Shown: piece after piece, positions 38,401-50,421 of the stretch | How the letters are laid out: each line of letters starts with the position of its first letter | How positions within the stretch are numbered: the stretch's first letter is position 1 | Translations under genes and position numbers: made by a program | From: Cylicocyclus nassatus | Lineage: Eukaryota > Nematoda > Chromadorea > Rhabditida > Strongylidae | Direction: 5' to 3' | DNA: 64,000 nt | NCBI GenBank assembly: GCA_958299035.1 | Contig: CATQJL010000001.1 | Location: 46,998,444-47,062,443 of the forward strand | The notes under the pieces: model-generated | Told to the model about the DNA's origin: nothing | Databases searched by the model: none | The model's input: only the letters and a program-made list of their open reading frames with translations

Positions 38401-41400
38401 TTGCCAGATCGGACGGGATGGCGTGCTTTCAACGTGGTATGGCCGTAAGCGAGTGTATTGCTCAGCTATCTCATTGATATAAGTCCTGCAAACGCAACCC
38501 ATTCTGAATGCATCAAAGCCCCATCGCCACTGAGCCCATATATTGAATATCCGAAAAGGCAAAAGCTTACGACACCTGGGATTCCCAAGCCGTCTCCGAT
38601 CCAAGTACTAACCAGGCCCAACGTTGCTTAACTTGCCAGATCGGACGTGATGGCGTGCTTTCAACGTGGTATGGCCGTAAGCGAGTGTATTGCTCAGCTA
38701 TCTCATTGATATAAGTCCTGCAAACGCAACCCATTCTGAATGCATCAAAGCCCCATCGCCACTGAGCCCATATATTGAATATCCGAAAAGGCAAAAGCTT
38801 ACGACACCTGGGATTCCCAAGCCGTCTCCGATCCAAGTACTAACCAGGCCCAACGTTGCTTAACTTGCCAGATCGGACGGGATGGCGTGCTTTCAACGTG
38901 GTATGGCCGTAAGCGAGTGTATTGCTCAGCTATCTCATTGATATAAGTCCTGCAAACGCAACCCATTCTGAATGCATCAAAGCCCCATCGCCACTGAGCC
39001 CATATATTGAATATCCGAAAAGGCAAAAGCTTACGACACCTGGGATTCCCAAGCCGTCTCCGATCCAAGTACTAACCAGGCCCAACGTTGCTTAACTTGC
39101 CAGATCGGACGTGATGGCGTGCTTTCAACGTGGTATGGCCGTAAGCGAGTGTATTGCTCAGCTATCTCATTGATATAAGTCCTGCAAACGCAACCCATTC
39201 TGAATGCATCAAAGCCCCATCGCCACTGAGCCCATATATTGAATATCCGAAAAGGCAAAAGCTTACGACACCTGGGATTCCCAAGCCGTCTCCGATCCAA
39301 GTACTAACCAGGCCCAACGTTGCTTAACTTGCCAGATCGGACGGGATGGCGTGCTTTCAACGTGGTATGGCCGTAAGCGAGTGTATTGCTCAGCTATCTC
39401 ATTGATATAAGTCCTGCAAACGCAACCCATTCTGAATGCATCAAAGCCCCATCGCCACTGAGCCCATATATTGAATATCCGAAAAGGCAAAAGCTTACGA
39501 CACCTGGGATTCCCAAGCCGTCTCCGATCCAAGTACTAACCAGGCCCAACGTTGCTTAACTTGCCAGATCGGACGTGATGGCGTGCTTTCAACGTGGTAT
39601 GGCCGTAAGCGAGTGTATTGCTCAGCTATCTCATTGATATAAGTCCTGCAAACGCAACCCATTCTGAATGCATCAAAGCCCCATCGCCACTGAGCCCATA
39701 TATTGAATATCCGAAAAGGCAAAAGCTTACGACACCTGGGATTCCCAAGCCGTCTCCGATCCAAGTACTAACCAGGCCCAACGTTGCTTAACTTGCCAGA
39801 TCGGACGGGATGGCGTGCTTTCAACGTGGTATGGCCGTAAGCGAGTGTATTGCTCAGCTATCTCATTGATATAAGTCCTGCAAACGCAACCCATTCTGAA
39901 TGCATCAAAGCCCCATCGCCACTGAGCCCATATATTGAATATCCGAAAAGGCAAAAGCTTACGACACCTGGGATTCCCAAGCCGTCTCCGATCCAAGTAC
40001 TAACCAGGCCCAACGTTGCTTAACTTGCCAGATCGGACGTGATGGCGTGCTTTCAACGTGGTATGGCCGTAAGCGAGTGTATTGCTCAGCTATCTCATTG
40101 ATATAAGTCCTGCAAACGCAACCCATTCTGAATGCATCAAAGCCCCATCGCCACTGAGCCCATATATTGAATATCCGAAAAGGCAAAAGCTTACGACACC
40201 TGGGATTCCCAAGCCGTCTCCGATCCAAGTACTAACCAGGCCCAACGTTGCTTAACTTGCCAGATCGGACGGGATGGCGTGCTTTCAACGTGGTATGGCC
40301 GTAAGCGAGTGTATTGCTCAGCTATCTCATTGATATAAGTCCTGCAAACGCAACCCATTCTGAATGCATCAAAGCCCCATCGCCACTGAGCCCATATATT
40401 GAATATCCGAAAAGGCAAAAGCTTACGACACCTGGGATTCCCAAGCCGTCTCCGATCCAAGTACTAACCAGGCCCAACGTTGCTTAACTTGCCAGATCGG
40501 ACGTGATGGCGTGCTTTCAACGTGGTATGGCCGTAAGCGAGTGTATTGCTCAGCTATCTCATTGATATAAGTCCTGCAAACGCAACCCATTCTGAATGCA
40601 TCAAAGCCCCATCGCCACTGAGCCCATATATTGAATATCCGAAAAGGCAAAAGCTTACGACACCTGGGATTCCCAAGCCGTCTCCGATCCAAGTACTAAC
40701 CAGGCCCAACGTTGCTTAACTTGCCAAATCGGACGGGATGGCGTGCTTTCAACGTGGTATGGCCGTAAGCGAGTGTATTGCTCAGCTATCTCATTGATAT
40801 AAGTCCTGCAAACGCAACCCATTCTGAATGCATCAAAGCCCCATCGCCACTGAGCCCATATATTGAATATCCGAAAAGGCAAAAGCTTACGACACCTGGG
40901 ATTCCCAAGCCGTCTCCGATCCAAGTACTAACCAGGCCCAACGTTGCTTAACTTGCCAGATCGGACGTGATGGCGTGCTTTCAACGTGGTATGGCCGTAA
41001 GCGAGTGTATTGCTCAGCTATCTCATTGATATAAGTCCTGCAAACGCAACCCATTCTGAATGCATCAAAGCCCCATCGCCACTGAGCCCATATATTGAAT
41101 ATCCGAAAAGGCAAAAGCTTACGACACCTGGGATTCCCAAGCCGTCTCCGATCCAAGTACTAACCAGGCCCAACGTTGCTTAACTTGCCAGATCGGACGG
41201 GATGGCGTGCTTTCAACGTGGTATGGCCGTAAGCGAGTGTATTGCTCAGCTATCTCATTGATATAAGTCCTGCAAACGCAACCCATTCTGAATGCATCAA
41301 AGCCCCATCGCCACTGAGCCCATATATTGAATATCCGAAAAGGCAAAAGCTTACGACACCTGGGATTCCCAAGCCGTCTCCGATCCAAGTACTAACCAGG

Positions 41401-43640
41401 CCCAACGTTGCTTAACTTGCCAGATCGGACGTGATGGCGTGCTTTCAACGTGGTATGGCCGTAAGCGAGTGTATTGCTCAGCTATCTCATTGATATAAGT
41501 CCTGCAAACGCAACCCATTCTGAATGCATCAAAGCCCCATCGCCACTGAGCCCATATATTGAATATCCGAAAAGGCAAAAGCTTACGACACCTGGGATTC
41601 CCAAGCCGTCTACGATCCAAGTACTAACCAGGCCCAACGTTGCTTAACTTGCCAGATCGGACGGGATGGCGTGCTTTCAACGTGGTATGGCCGTAAGCGA
41701 GTGTATTGCTCAGCTATCTCATTGATATAAGTCCTGCAAACGCAACCCATTCTGAATGCATCAAAGCCCCATCGCCACTGAGCCCATATATTGAATATCC
41801 GAAAAGGCAAAAGCTTACGACACCTGGGATTCCCAAGCCGTCTCCGATCCAAGTACTAACCAGGCCCAACGTTGCTTAACTTGCCAGATCGGACGTGATG
41901 GCGTGCTTTCAACGTGGTATGGCCGTAAGCGAGTGTATTGCTCAGCTATCTCATTGATATAAGTCCTGCAAACGCAACCCATTCTGAATGCATCAAAGCC
42001 CCATCGCCACTGAGCCCATATATTGAATATCCGAAAAGGCAAAAGCTTACGACACCTGGGATTCCCAAGCCGTCTCCGATCCAAGTACTAACCAGGCCCA
42101 ACGTTGCTTAACTTGCCAGATCGGACGGGATGGCGTGCTTTCAACGTGGTATGGCCGTAAGCGAGTGTATTGCTCAGCTATCTCATTGATATAAGTCCTG
42201 CAAACGCAACCCATTCTGAATGCATCAAAGCCCCATCGCCACTGAGCCCATATATTGAATATCCGAAAAGGCAAAAGCTTACGACACCTGGGATTCCCAA
42301 GCCGTCTCCGATCCAAGTACTAACCAGGCCCAACGTTGCTTAACTTGCCAGATCGGACGTGATGGCGTGCTTTCAACGTGGTATGGCCGTAAGCGAGTGT
42401 ATTGCTGAGCTATCTCATTGATATAAGTCCTGCAAACGCAACCCATTCTGAATGCATCAAAGCCCCATCGCCACTGAGCCCATATATTGAATATCCGAAA
42501 AGGCAAAAGCTTACGACACCTGGGATTCCCAAGCCGTCTCCGATCCAAGTACTAACCAGGCCCAACGTTGCTTAACTTGCCAGATCGGACGGGATGGCGT
42601 GCTTTCAACGTGGTATGGCCGTAAGCGAGTGTATTGCTCAGCTATCTCATTGATATAAGTCCTGCAAACGCAACCCATTCTGAATGCATCAAAGCCCCAT
42701 CGCCACTGAGCCCATATATTGAATATCCGAAAAGGCAAAAGCTTACGACACCTGGGATTCCCAAGCCGTCTCCGATCCAAGTACTAACCAGGCCCAACGT
42801 TGCTTAACTTGCCAGATCGGACGTGATGGCGTGCTTTCAACGTGGTATGGCCGTAAGCGAGTGTATTGCTCAGCTATCTCATTGATATAAGTCCTGCAAA
42901 CGCAACCCATTCTGAATGCATCAAAGCCCCATCGCCACTGAGCCCATATATTGAATATCCGAAAAGGCAAAAGCTTACGACACCTGGGATTCCCAAGCCG
43001 TCTCCGATCCAAGTACTAACCAGGCCCAACGTTGCTTAACTTGCCAGATCGGACGGGATGGCGTGCTTTCAACGTGGTATGGCCGTAAGCGAGTGTATTG
43101 CTCAGCTATCTCATTGATATAAGTCCTGCAAACGCAACCCATTCTGAATGCATCAAAGCCCCATCGCCACTGAGCCCATATATTGAATATCCGAAAAGGC
43201 AAAAGCTTACGACACCTGGGATTCCCAAGCCGTCTCCGATCCAAGTACTAACCAGGCCCAACGTTGCTTAACTTGCCAGATCGGACGTGATGGCGTGCTT
43301 TCAACGTGGTATGGCCGTAAGCGAGTGTATTGCTCAGCTATCTCATTGATATAAGTCCTGCAAACGCAACCCATTCTGAATGCATCAAAGCCCCATCGCC
43401 ACTGAGCCCATATATTGAATATCCGAAAAGGCAAAAGCTTACGACACCTGGGATTCCCAAGCCGTCTCCGATCCAAGTACTAACCAGGCCCAACGTTGCT
43501 TAACTTGCCAGATCGGACGGGATGGCGTGCTTTCAACGTGGTATGGCCGTAAGCGAGTGTATTGCTCAGCTATCTCATTGATATAAGTCCTGCAAACGCA
43601 ACCCATTCTGAATGCATCAAAGCCCCATCGCCACTGAGCC

Positions 43641-43654
43641 CCTTCAATATATTC
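43641..43654. other. 14-bp palindrome-forming insertion in one spacer
   Basis: The insert CCTTCAATATATTC lies between GAGCC and CATATATTGAA. It makes one unit 246 bp long and creates a perfect 10-bp inverted repeat, TTCAATATAT and ATATATTGAA, around TCC. It is the only length change between 4228 and the gap. Confidence 0.9.
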
Positions 43655-43681
43655 CATATATTGAATATCCGAAAAGGCAAA

Positions 43682-46600
43682 AGCTTACGACACCTGGGAT
43701 TCCCAAGCCGTCTCCGATCCAAGTACTAACCAGGCCCAACGTTGCTTAACTTGCCAGATCGGACGTGATGGCGTGCTTTCAACGTGGTATGGCCGTAAGC
43801 GAGTGTATTGCTCAGCTATCTCATTGATATAAGTCCTGCAAACGCAACCCATTCTGAATGCATCAAAGCCCCATCGCCACTGAGCCCATATATTGAATAT
43901 CCGAAAAGGCAAAAGCTTACGACACCTGGGATTCCCAAGCCGTCTCCGATCCAAGTACTAACCAGGCCCAACGTTGCTTAACTTGCCAGATCGGACGTGA
44001 TGGCGTGCTTTCAACGTGGTATGGCCGTAAGCGAGTGTATTGCTCAGCTATCTCATTGATATAAGTCCTGCAAACGCAACCCATTCTGAATGCATCAAAG
44101 CCCCATCGCCACTGAGCCCATATATTGAATATCCGAAAAGGCAAAAGCTTACGACACCTGGGATTCCCAAGCCGTCTCCGATCCAAGTACTAACCAGGCC
44201 CAACGTTGCTTAACTTGCCAGATCGGACGGGATGGCGTGCTTTCAACGTGGTATGGCCGTAAGCGAGTGTATTGCTCAGCTATCTCATTGATATAAGTCC
44301 TGCAAACGCAACCCATTCTGAATGCATCAAAGCCCCATCGCCACTGAGCCCATATATTGAATATCCGAAAAGGCAAAAGCTTACGACACCTGGGATTCCC
44401 AAGCCGTCTCCGATCCAAGTACTAACCAGGCCCAACGTTGCTTAACTTGCCAGATCGGACGGGATGGCGTGCTTTCAACGTGGTATGGCCGTAAGCGAGT
44501 GTATTGCTCAGCTATCTCATTGATATAAGTCCTGCAAACGCAACCCATTCTGAATGCATCAAAGCCCCATCGCCACTGAGCCCATATATTGAATATCCGA
44601 AAAGGCAAAAGCTTACGACACCTGGGATTCCCAAGCCGTCTCCGATCCAAGTACTAACCAGGCCCAACGTTGCTTAACTTGCCAGATCGGACGGGATGGC
44701 GTGCTTTCAACGTGGTATGGCCGTAAGCGAGTGTATTGCTCAGCTATCTCATTGATATAAGTCCTGCAAACGCAACCCATTCTGAATGCATCAAAGCCCC
44801 ATCGCCACTGAGCCCATATATTGAATATCCGAAAAGGCAAAAGCTTACGACACCTGGGATTCCCAAGCCGTCTCCGATCCAAGTACTAACCAGGCCCAAC
44901 GTTGCTTAACTTGCCAGATCGGACGTGATGGCGTGCTTTCAACGTGGTATGGCCGTAAGCGAGTGTATTGCTCAGCTATCTCATTGATATAAGTCCTGCA
45001 AACGCAACCCATTCTGAATGCATCAAAGCCCCATCGCCACTGAGCCCATATATTGAATATCCGAAAAGGCAAAAGCTTACGACACCTGGGATTCCCAAGC
45101 CGTCTCCGATCCAAGTACTAACCAGGCCCAACGTTGCTTAACTTGCCAGATCGGACGGGATGGCGTGCTTTCAACGTGGTATGGCCGTAAGCGAGTGTAT
45201 TGCTCAGCTATCTCATTGATATAAGTCCTGCAAACGCAACCCATTCTGAATGCATCAAAGCCCCATCGCCACTGAGCCCATATATTGAATATCCGAAAAG
45301 GCAAAAGCTTACGACACCTGAGATTCCCAAGCCGTCTCCGATCCAAGTACTAACCAGGCCCAACGTTGCTTAACTTGCCAGATCGGACGTGATGGCGTGC
45401 TTTCAACGTGGTATGGCCGTAAGCGAGTGTATTGCTCAGCTATCTCATTGATATAAGTCCTGCAAACGCAACCCATTCTGAATGCATCAAAGCCCCATCG
45501 CCACTGAGCCCATATATTGAATATCCGAAAAGGCAAAAGCTTACGACACCTGGGATTCCCAAGCCGTCTCCGATCCAAGTACTAACCAGGCCCAACGTTG
45601 CTTAACTTGCCAGATCGGACGGGATGGCGTGCTTTCAACGTGGTATGGCCGTAAGCGAGTGTATTGCTCAGCTATCTCATTGATATAAGTCCTGCAAACG
45701 CAACCCATTCTGAATGCATCAAAGCCCCATCGCCACTGAGCCCATATATTGAATATCCGAAAAGGCAAAAGCTTACGACACCTGGGATTCCCAAGCCGTC
45801 TCCGATCCAAGTACTAACCAGGCCCAACGTTGCTTAACTTGCCAGATCGGACGTGATGGCGTGCTTTCAACGTGGTATGGCCGTAAGCGAGTGTATTGCT
45901 CAGCTATCTCATTGATATAAGTCCTGCAAACGCAACCCATTCTGAATGCATCAAAGCCCCATCGCCACTGAGCCCATATATTGAATATCCGAAAAGGCAA
46001 AAGCTTACGACACCTGGGATTCCCAAGCCGTCTCCGATCCAAGTACTAACCAGGCCCAACGTTGCTTAACTTGCCAGATCGGACGTGATGGCGTGCTTTC
46101 AACGTGGTATGGCCGTAAGCGAGTGTATTGCTCAGCTATCTCATTGATATAAGTCCTGCAAACGCAACCCATTCTGAATGCATCAAAGCCCCATCGCCAC
46201 TGAGCCCATATATTGAATATCCGAAAAGGCAAAAGCTTACGACACCTGGGATTCCCAAGCCGTCTCCGATCCAAGTACTAACCAGGCCCAACGTTGCTTA
46301 ACTTGCCAGATCGGACGGGATGGCGTGCTTTCAACGTGGTATGGCCGTAAGCGAGTGTATTGCTCAGCTATCTCATTGATATAAGTCCTGCAAACGCAAC
46401 CCATTCTGAATGCATCAAAGCCCCATCGCCACTGAGCCCATATATTGAATATCCGAAAAGGCAAAAGCTTACGACACCTGGGATTCCCAAGCCGTCTCCG
46501 ATCCAAGTACTAACCAGGCCCAACGTTGCTTAACTTGCCAGATCGGACGTGATGGCGTGCTTTCAACGTGGTATGGCCGTAAGCGAGTGTATTGCTCAGC

Positions 46601-48208
46601 TATCTCATTGATATAAGTCCTGCAAACGCAACCCATTCTGAATGCATCAAAGCCCCATCGCCACTGAGCCCATATATTGAATATCCGAAAAGGCAAAAGC
46701 TTACGACACCTGGGATTCCCAAGCCGTCTCCGATCCAAGTACTAACCAGGCCCAACGTTGCTTAACTTGCCAGATCGGACGTGATGGCGTGCTTTCAACG
46801 TGGTATGGCCGTAAGCGAGTGTATTGCTCAGCTATCTCATTGATATAAGTCCTGCAAACGCAACCCATTCTGAATGCATCAAAGCCCCATCGCCACTGAG
46901 CCCATATATTGAATATCCGAAAAGGCAAAAGCTTACGACACCTGGGATTCCCAAGCCGTCTCCGATCCAAGTACTAACCAGGCCCAACGTTGCTTAACTT
47001 GCCAGATCGGACGGGATGGCGTGCTTTCAACGTGGTATGGCCGTAAGCGAGTGTATTGCTCAGCTATCTCATTGATATAAGTCCTGCAAACGCAACCCAT
47101 TCTGAATGCATCAAAGCCCCATCGCCACTGAGCCCATATATTGAATATCCGAAAAGGCAAAAGCTTACGACACCTGGGATTCCCAAGCCGTCTCCGATCC
47201 AAGTACTAACCAGGCCCAACGTTGCTTAACTTGCCAGATCGGACGTGATGGCGTGCTTTCAACGTGGTATGGCCGTAAGCGAGTGTATTGCTCAGCTATC
47301 TCATTGATATAAGTCCTGCAAACGCAACCCATTCTGAATGCATCAAAGCCCCATCGCCACTGAGCCCATATATTGAATATCCGAAAAGGCAAAAGCTTAC
47401 GACACCTGGGATTCCCAAGCCGTCTCCGATCCAAGTACTAACCAGGCCCAACGTTGCTTAACTTGCCAGATCGGACGTGATGGCGTGCTTTCAACGTGGT
47501 ATGGCCGTAAGCGAGTGTATTGCTCAGCTATCTCATTGATATAAGTCCTGCAAACGCAACCCATTCTGAATGCATCAAAGCCCCATCGCCACTGAGCCCA
47601 TATATTGAATATCCGAAAAGGCAAAAGCTTACGACACCTGGGATTCCCAAGCCGTCTCCGATCCAAGTACTAACCAGGCCCAACGTTGCTTAACTTGCCA
47701 GATCGGACGGGATGGCGTGCTTTCAACGTGGTATGGCCGTAAGCGAGTGTATTGCTCAGCTATCTCATTGATATAAGTCCTGCAAACGCAACCCATTCTG
47801 AATGCATCAAAGCCCCATCGCCACTGAGCCCATATATTGAATATCCGAAAAGGCAAAAGCTTACGACACCTGGGATTCCCAAGCCGTCTCCGATCCAAGT
47901 ACTAACCAGGCCCAACGTTGCTTAACTTGCCAGATCGGACGTGATGGCGTGCTTTCAACGTGGTATGGCCGTAAGCGAGTGTATTGCTCAGCTATCTCAT
48001 TGATATAAGTCCTGCAAACGCAACCCATTCTGAATGCATCAAAGCCCCATCGCCACTGAGCCCATATATTGAATATCCGAAAAGGCAAAAGCTTACGACA
48101 CCTGGGATTCCCAAGCCGTCTCCGATCCAAGTACTAACCAGGCCCAACGTTGCTTAACTTGCCAGATCGGACGGGATGGCGTGCTTTCAACGTGGTATGG
48201 CCGTAAGC
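43682..48208 (-). rRNA. 5S ribosomal RNA, last 20 copies before the gap
   Basis: Genes lie at complement(43682+232k..43800+232k) for k=0 to 19; the last is complement(48090..48208). Residue 35 from left to right reads A A C C C A C A C A A C A A C A A C A C, so a three-unit pattern (A A C) appears near the right end. One copy has a substitution at 45321 (CTGAGATTCC). Confidence 0.93.
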
Positions 48209-48227
48209 GAGTGTATTGCTCAGCTAT

Positions 48228-48727
48228 NNNNNNNNNNNNNNNNNNNNNNNNNNNNNNNNNNNNNNNNNNNNNNNNNNNNNNNNNNNNNNNNNNNNNNNNN
48301 NNNNNNNNNNNNNNNNNNNNNNNNNNNNNNNNNNNNNNNNNNNNNNNNNNNNNNNNNNNNNNNNNNNNNNNNNNNNNNNNNNNNNNNNNNNNNNNNNNNN
48401 NNNNNNNNNNNNNNNNNNNNNNNNNNNNNNNNNNNNNNNNNNNNNNNNNNNNNNNNNNNNNNNNNNNNNNNNNNNNNNNNNNNNNNNNNNNNNNNNNNNN
48501 NNNNNNNNNNNNNNNNNNNNNNNNNNNNNNNNNNNNNNNNNNNNNNNNNNNNNNNNNNNNNNNNNNNNNNNNNNNNNNNNNNNNNNNNNNNNNNNNNNNN
48601 NNNNNNNNNNNNNNNNNNNNNNNNNNNNNNNNNNNNNNNNNNNNNNNNNNNNNNNNNNNNNNNNNNNNNNNNNNNNNNNNNNNNNNNNNNNNNNNNNNNN
48701 NNNNNNNNNNNNNNNNNNNNNNNNNNN
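48228..48727. other. Assembly gap, exactly 500 N
   Basis: The round number shows a scaffolding placeholder, not a measured distance. The left contig ends in a 5S spacer (CAGCTAT) and the right contig starts at TACCATCCAG inside an inverted-repeat arm. Order and orientation across it rest on data not visible here. Confidence 0.98.
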
Positions 48728-49233
48728 TACCATCCAGTATTTTTCCGTGGCTCCAGTACAACAAACAAAATCAGGTCAAAAGTACGAGCATGTCGCGTTT
48801 TTCAGGCTTTTTGCAAACAATTTGGTTTTTCTCGGAAACCTAAAGTCTAAAGCTGAAGGTTCATGGTTAGACTCCCGAAGGTTCGTACTACAGAATCACC
48901 TATTTCAGAGAAGCTCAGGATTGCTTTAACAGGAATGTGCCGAATTTCGCTTTCTCAATTTCCAGCCATGGAAAAACTACGAAAATGTGCGTACGAGTGT
49001 CTAGTATAATGAATCCATACGTGAGCAAGCTAGAAGTTTCCAGGAGTTTTCTGAATGGAGATGCGATTTTTTCCGTTTTTCAGATCTTTAGTGCCTCATA
49101 AAGTTTGGCTCCAAACACGCAAATCAACCCTGGGGCGAAGGTTCGAGCTTCATTTGTAGTGCGTGCTTTAATCTATCAGGTGGTACCCTATTTACTAATT
49201 CCTGCTCACCCTGCCGCGATATTGCATGATAAA

Positions 49234-49266
49234 ACGCGATGCGACATTATTTTCCGGAAAGCCTAA
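49234..49266 (-). repeat. Mariner-like terminal motif
   Basis: The minus strand reads TTAGGCTTTCCGGAAAATAA after a TA dinucleotide. It resembles mariner terminal inverted repeats of the TTAGGTTG...AAAAGTAAT type, which insert at TA. No transposase is nearby. A mirrored copy lies at 54878-54910. Confidence 0.4.
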
Positions 49267-49764
49267 TACCTTCTAATAGTGGTAGAAATTAGCTTTTCTT
49301 ATCTGTGAGAATTTTACCAACAATTTACACATCCGCACTCAAAATCGGGCTTTCATTGCTCTTTTGGCCACTATTGAGGCGCAAATGAACGTTTTCTTAT
49401 GATAACACAGCTACCGTATGGAATGAGTATTGTTTATATATTGCACGTTTAGTGATTATTTCTTCGAATACGTTTGGACTGAGAAATCGATGCCCCAAAT
49501 ACTTGCTGCCTGGCATTTTACGTTTTGAAAAAAAAATTTATTGAGGCGTCGCCGAAGCTCCGCCCATTTCTGTGTGCCTGAGTTTGGGATATCTTGCCTG
49601 CAATTTTTGCAGAAAACCTTAGATTCAGAGCATGAGAATTCTAAATTTTTACGGTTTGGGGCCTTTTGTCGAACTACAAATAGGCTGAAAAAAGTGAACA
49701 ATTTTGGATACCTATCTTTTCTTTTCGCAGACCCTTTGTTGCAGTTTTTTTCTACACATGGGTA

Positions 49765-49833
49765 CGGGCCTGCATGATCGCTAGAGACGGACGTGCGTAC
49801 GACCATTGCGCCGCGCACATCTGATGTCCGTCC
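49765..49833 (+). repeat. Nested inverted repeat within arm 1, left half
   Basis: GGGCCTGCATGATCGC through GCGCCGCGCAC recurs, imperfectly and inverted, at 50094-50162. GC content is clearly above the surroundings. Mirrored copies lie at 54311-54379 and 53982-54050, so the motif occurs four times. Confidence 0.75.
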
Positions 49834-49840
49834 CACGAAG

Positions 49841-49943
49841 GAAGTTGTAAGAAATTCGGTTTTTTGACGCATAGTTTTCTTCTCATTTGAGATATCACCA
49901 TTAGCAGGTGCGTATTAGGTTACGGAAGGTTACTGCTTTTGAT
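49841..49943 (+). repeat. ~103-bp direct repeat in arm 1, copy a
   Basis: From GAAGTTGTAAGAAA to TGCTTTTGAT, it recurs in the same orientation at 50224-50330 with a 4-bp difference in length and a few substitutions. It is followed by two copies of GGTAGGTGTCAGACT at a 17-bp interval. Mirrored copies lie in the right arm. Confidence 0.8.
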
Positions 49944-50093
49944 GGTAGGTGTCAGACTCAGGTAGGTGTCAGACTTATCTTATTCAACAAGTTCATTTGG
50001 TTCACCCCTCTGCTATTGATCAGCGCATTGGACCAATAGCGAATGAGTGAACTGGACGAAACGGCTAAACAGAACAAGTTCGGTACCTGCCTC

Positions 50094-50162
50094 AGTGACG
50101 TCGGACGTGCGCGGCGCAATGGCAGTACGTGCGTCCGACTCTCGCGATCATGCAGGCCCCTA
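50094..50162 (-). repeat. Nested inverted repeat within arm 1, right half
   Basis: Inverted counterpart of 49765-49833, containing GCGCGGCGCAATGG and GCGATCATGCAGGC. Together with the direct repeats it suggests a small foldback element family copied here more than once. Confidence 0.75.
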
Positions 50163-50223
50163 TATACTACTTATTTGCGTCTACAAAATAAGCTGATCAG
50201 CAGCCATAGGAACAAAATTTGGA

Positions 50224-50330
50224 GGAAGTTGTAAGAAAACTTTCGGTTTTTTGACGCATAGTTTTCTTCTCATTTGATATATCACCATTAGCAGGTGGGT
50301 GTTAGGTTACGGAAGGTTACTGCTTTTGAT
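50224..50330 (+). repeat. ~107-bp direct repeat in arm 1, copy b
   Basis: Second copy of 49841-49943. It has GAAAACTTTCGG where copy a has GAAATTCGG and GATATATC where copy a has GAGATATC. Confidence 0.8.
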
Positions 50331-50388
50331 AGTCTTGATTGCATAGTAAAAAAGACTGGACAAAGTTATAGCTTTCAACCTAGAACTT

Positions 50389-50421
50389 AGCAAAACGGAC
50401 ATTATTTTTGCAACAGCCTAA
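50389..50421 (-). repeat. Mariner-like terminal motif
   Basis: The minus strand reads TTAGGCTGTTGCAAAAATAA after a TA dinucleotide, the best match in the window to the mariner end type (TTAGGTTG.TGCAAAAGTAAT). A possible partner facing it is TATTAGGTTACGGAAGG at about 49912, but the two ends match only loosely. A mirrored copy lies at 53723-53755. Confidence 0.45.

Larger units (their letters stand above)
4460..43554 (-). rRNA. 5S ribosomal RNA, 169 copies at exact 232-bp spacing
   Basis: Genes lie at complement(4228+232k..4346+232k) for k=1 to 169. Residue 35 falls at plus position 4312+232k and residue 109 at 4238+232k. G109 occurs at k=1, 3, 6, 9, 11, 13, 15, 18, 21, 24, 28, 30, 35 and 43. 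A35 first appears at k=40, then k=45, and alternates with C35 in most of the block, strictly so from k=111 to 169. Rare point variants include plus-strand changes at 10147, 11267, 13140, 22429, 27257, 40727, 41612 and 42407. The other genes are identical as far as I compared them. Confidence 0.94.
1..48227 (-). repeat. 5S rDNA tandem array, 232-bp unit, ~208 copies
   Basis: A 232-bp unit repeats head to tail from the first base to the N gap. Each unit holds one 119-bp 5S rRNA gene on the minus strand and a 113-bp spacer. Genes are complement(4228+232k..4346+232k) for k=0 to 169, then, after a 14-bp insertion, complement(43682+232k..43800+232k) for k=0 to 19. Eighteen irregularly spaced copies precede 4228. 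The period is exactly 232 over 169 consecutive intervals, which implies strong homogenisation. The array is cut at both ends in mid-spacer. The spacer contains no spliced-leader RNA gene, and I see no interrupting transposon. True copy number is uncertain because long identical stretches can be collapsed or expanded in assembly. Confidence 0.97.

Noticed and set aside
51..48130. Repeated ~89-codon open frames through the array, with nearly the same protein in every unit
   Set aside because: They read through 5S rRNA and spacer on the minus strand and exist only because the unit length and sequence repeat. The identity comes from rDNA homogenisation, not protein selection.
1..48227. CRISPR array or centromeric satellite
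   Set aside because: The 232-bp unit has no variable spacers and contains a complete, foldable 5S rRNA gene with pol III signals.
48093..48929. Long open frames of 169-237 codons around the gap
   Set aside because: They consist almost entirely of undefined residues from the 500 N.
49456..49872. 138-codon frame, mirrored at 54272-54688, as a gene
   Set aside because: No recognisable domain. It runs through nested repeats, and its duplication follows from the palindrome rather than from selection on the protein.
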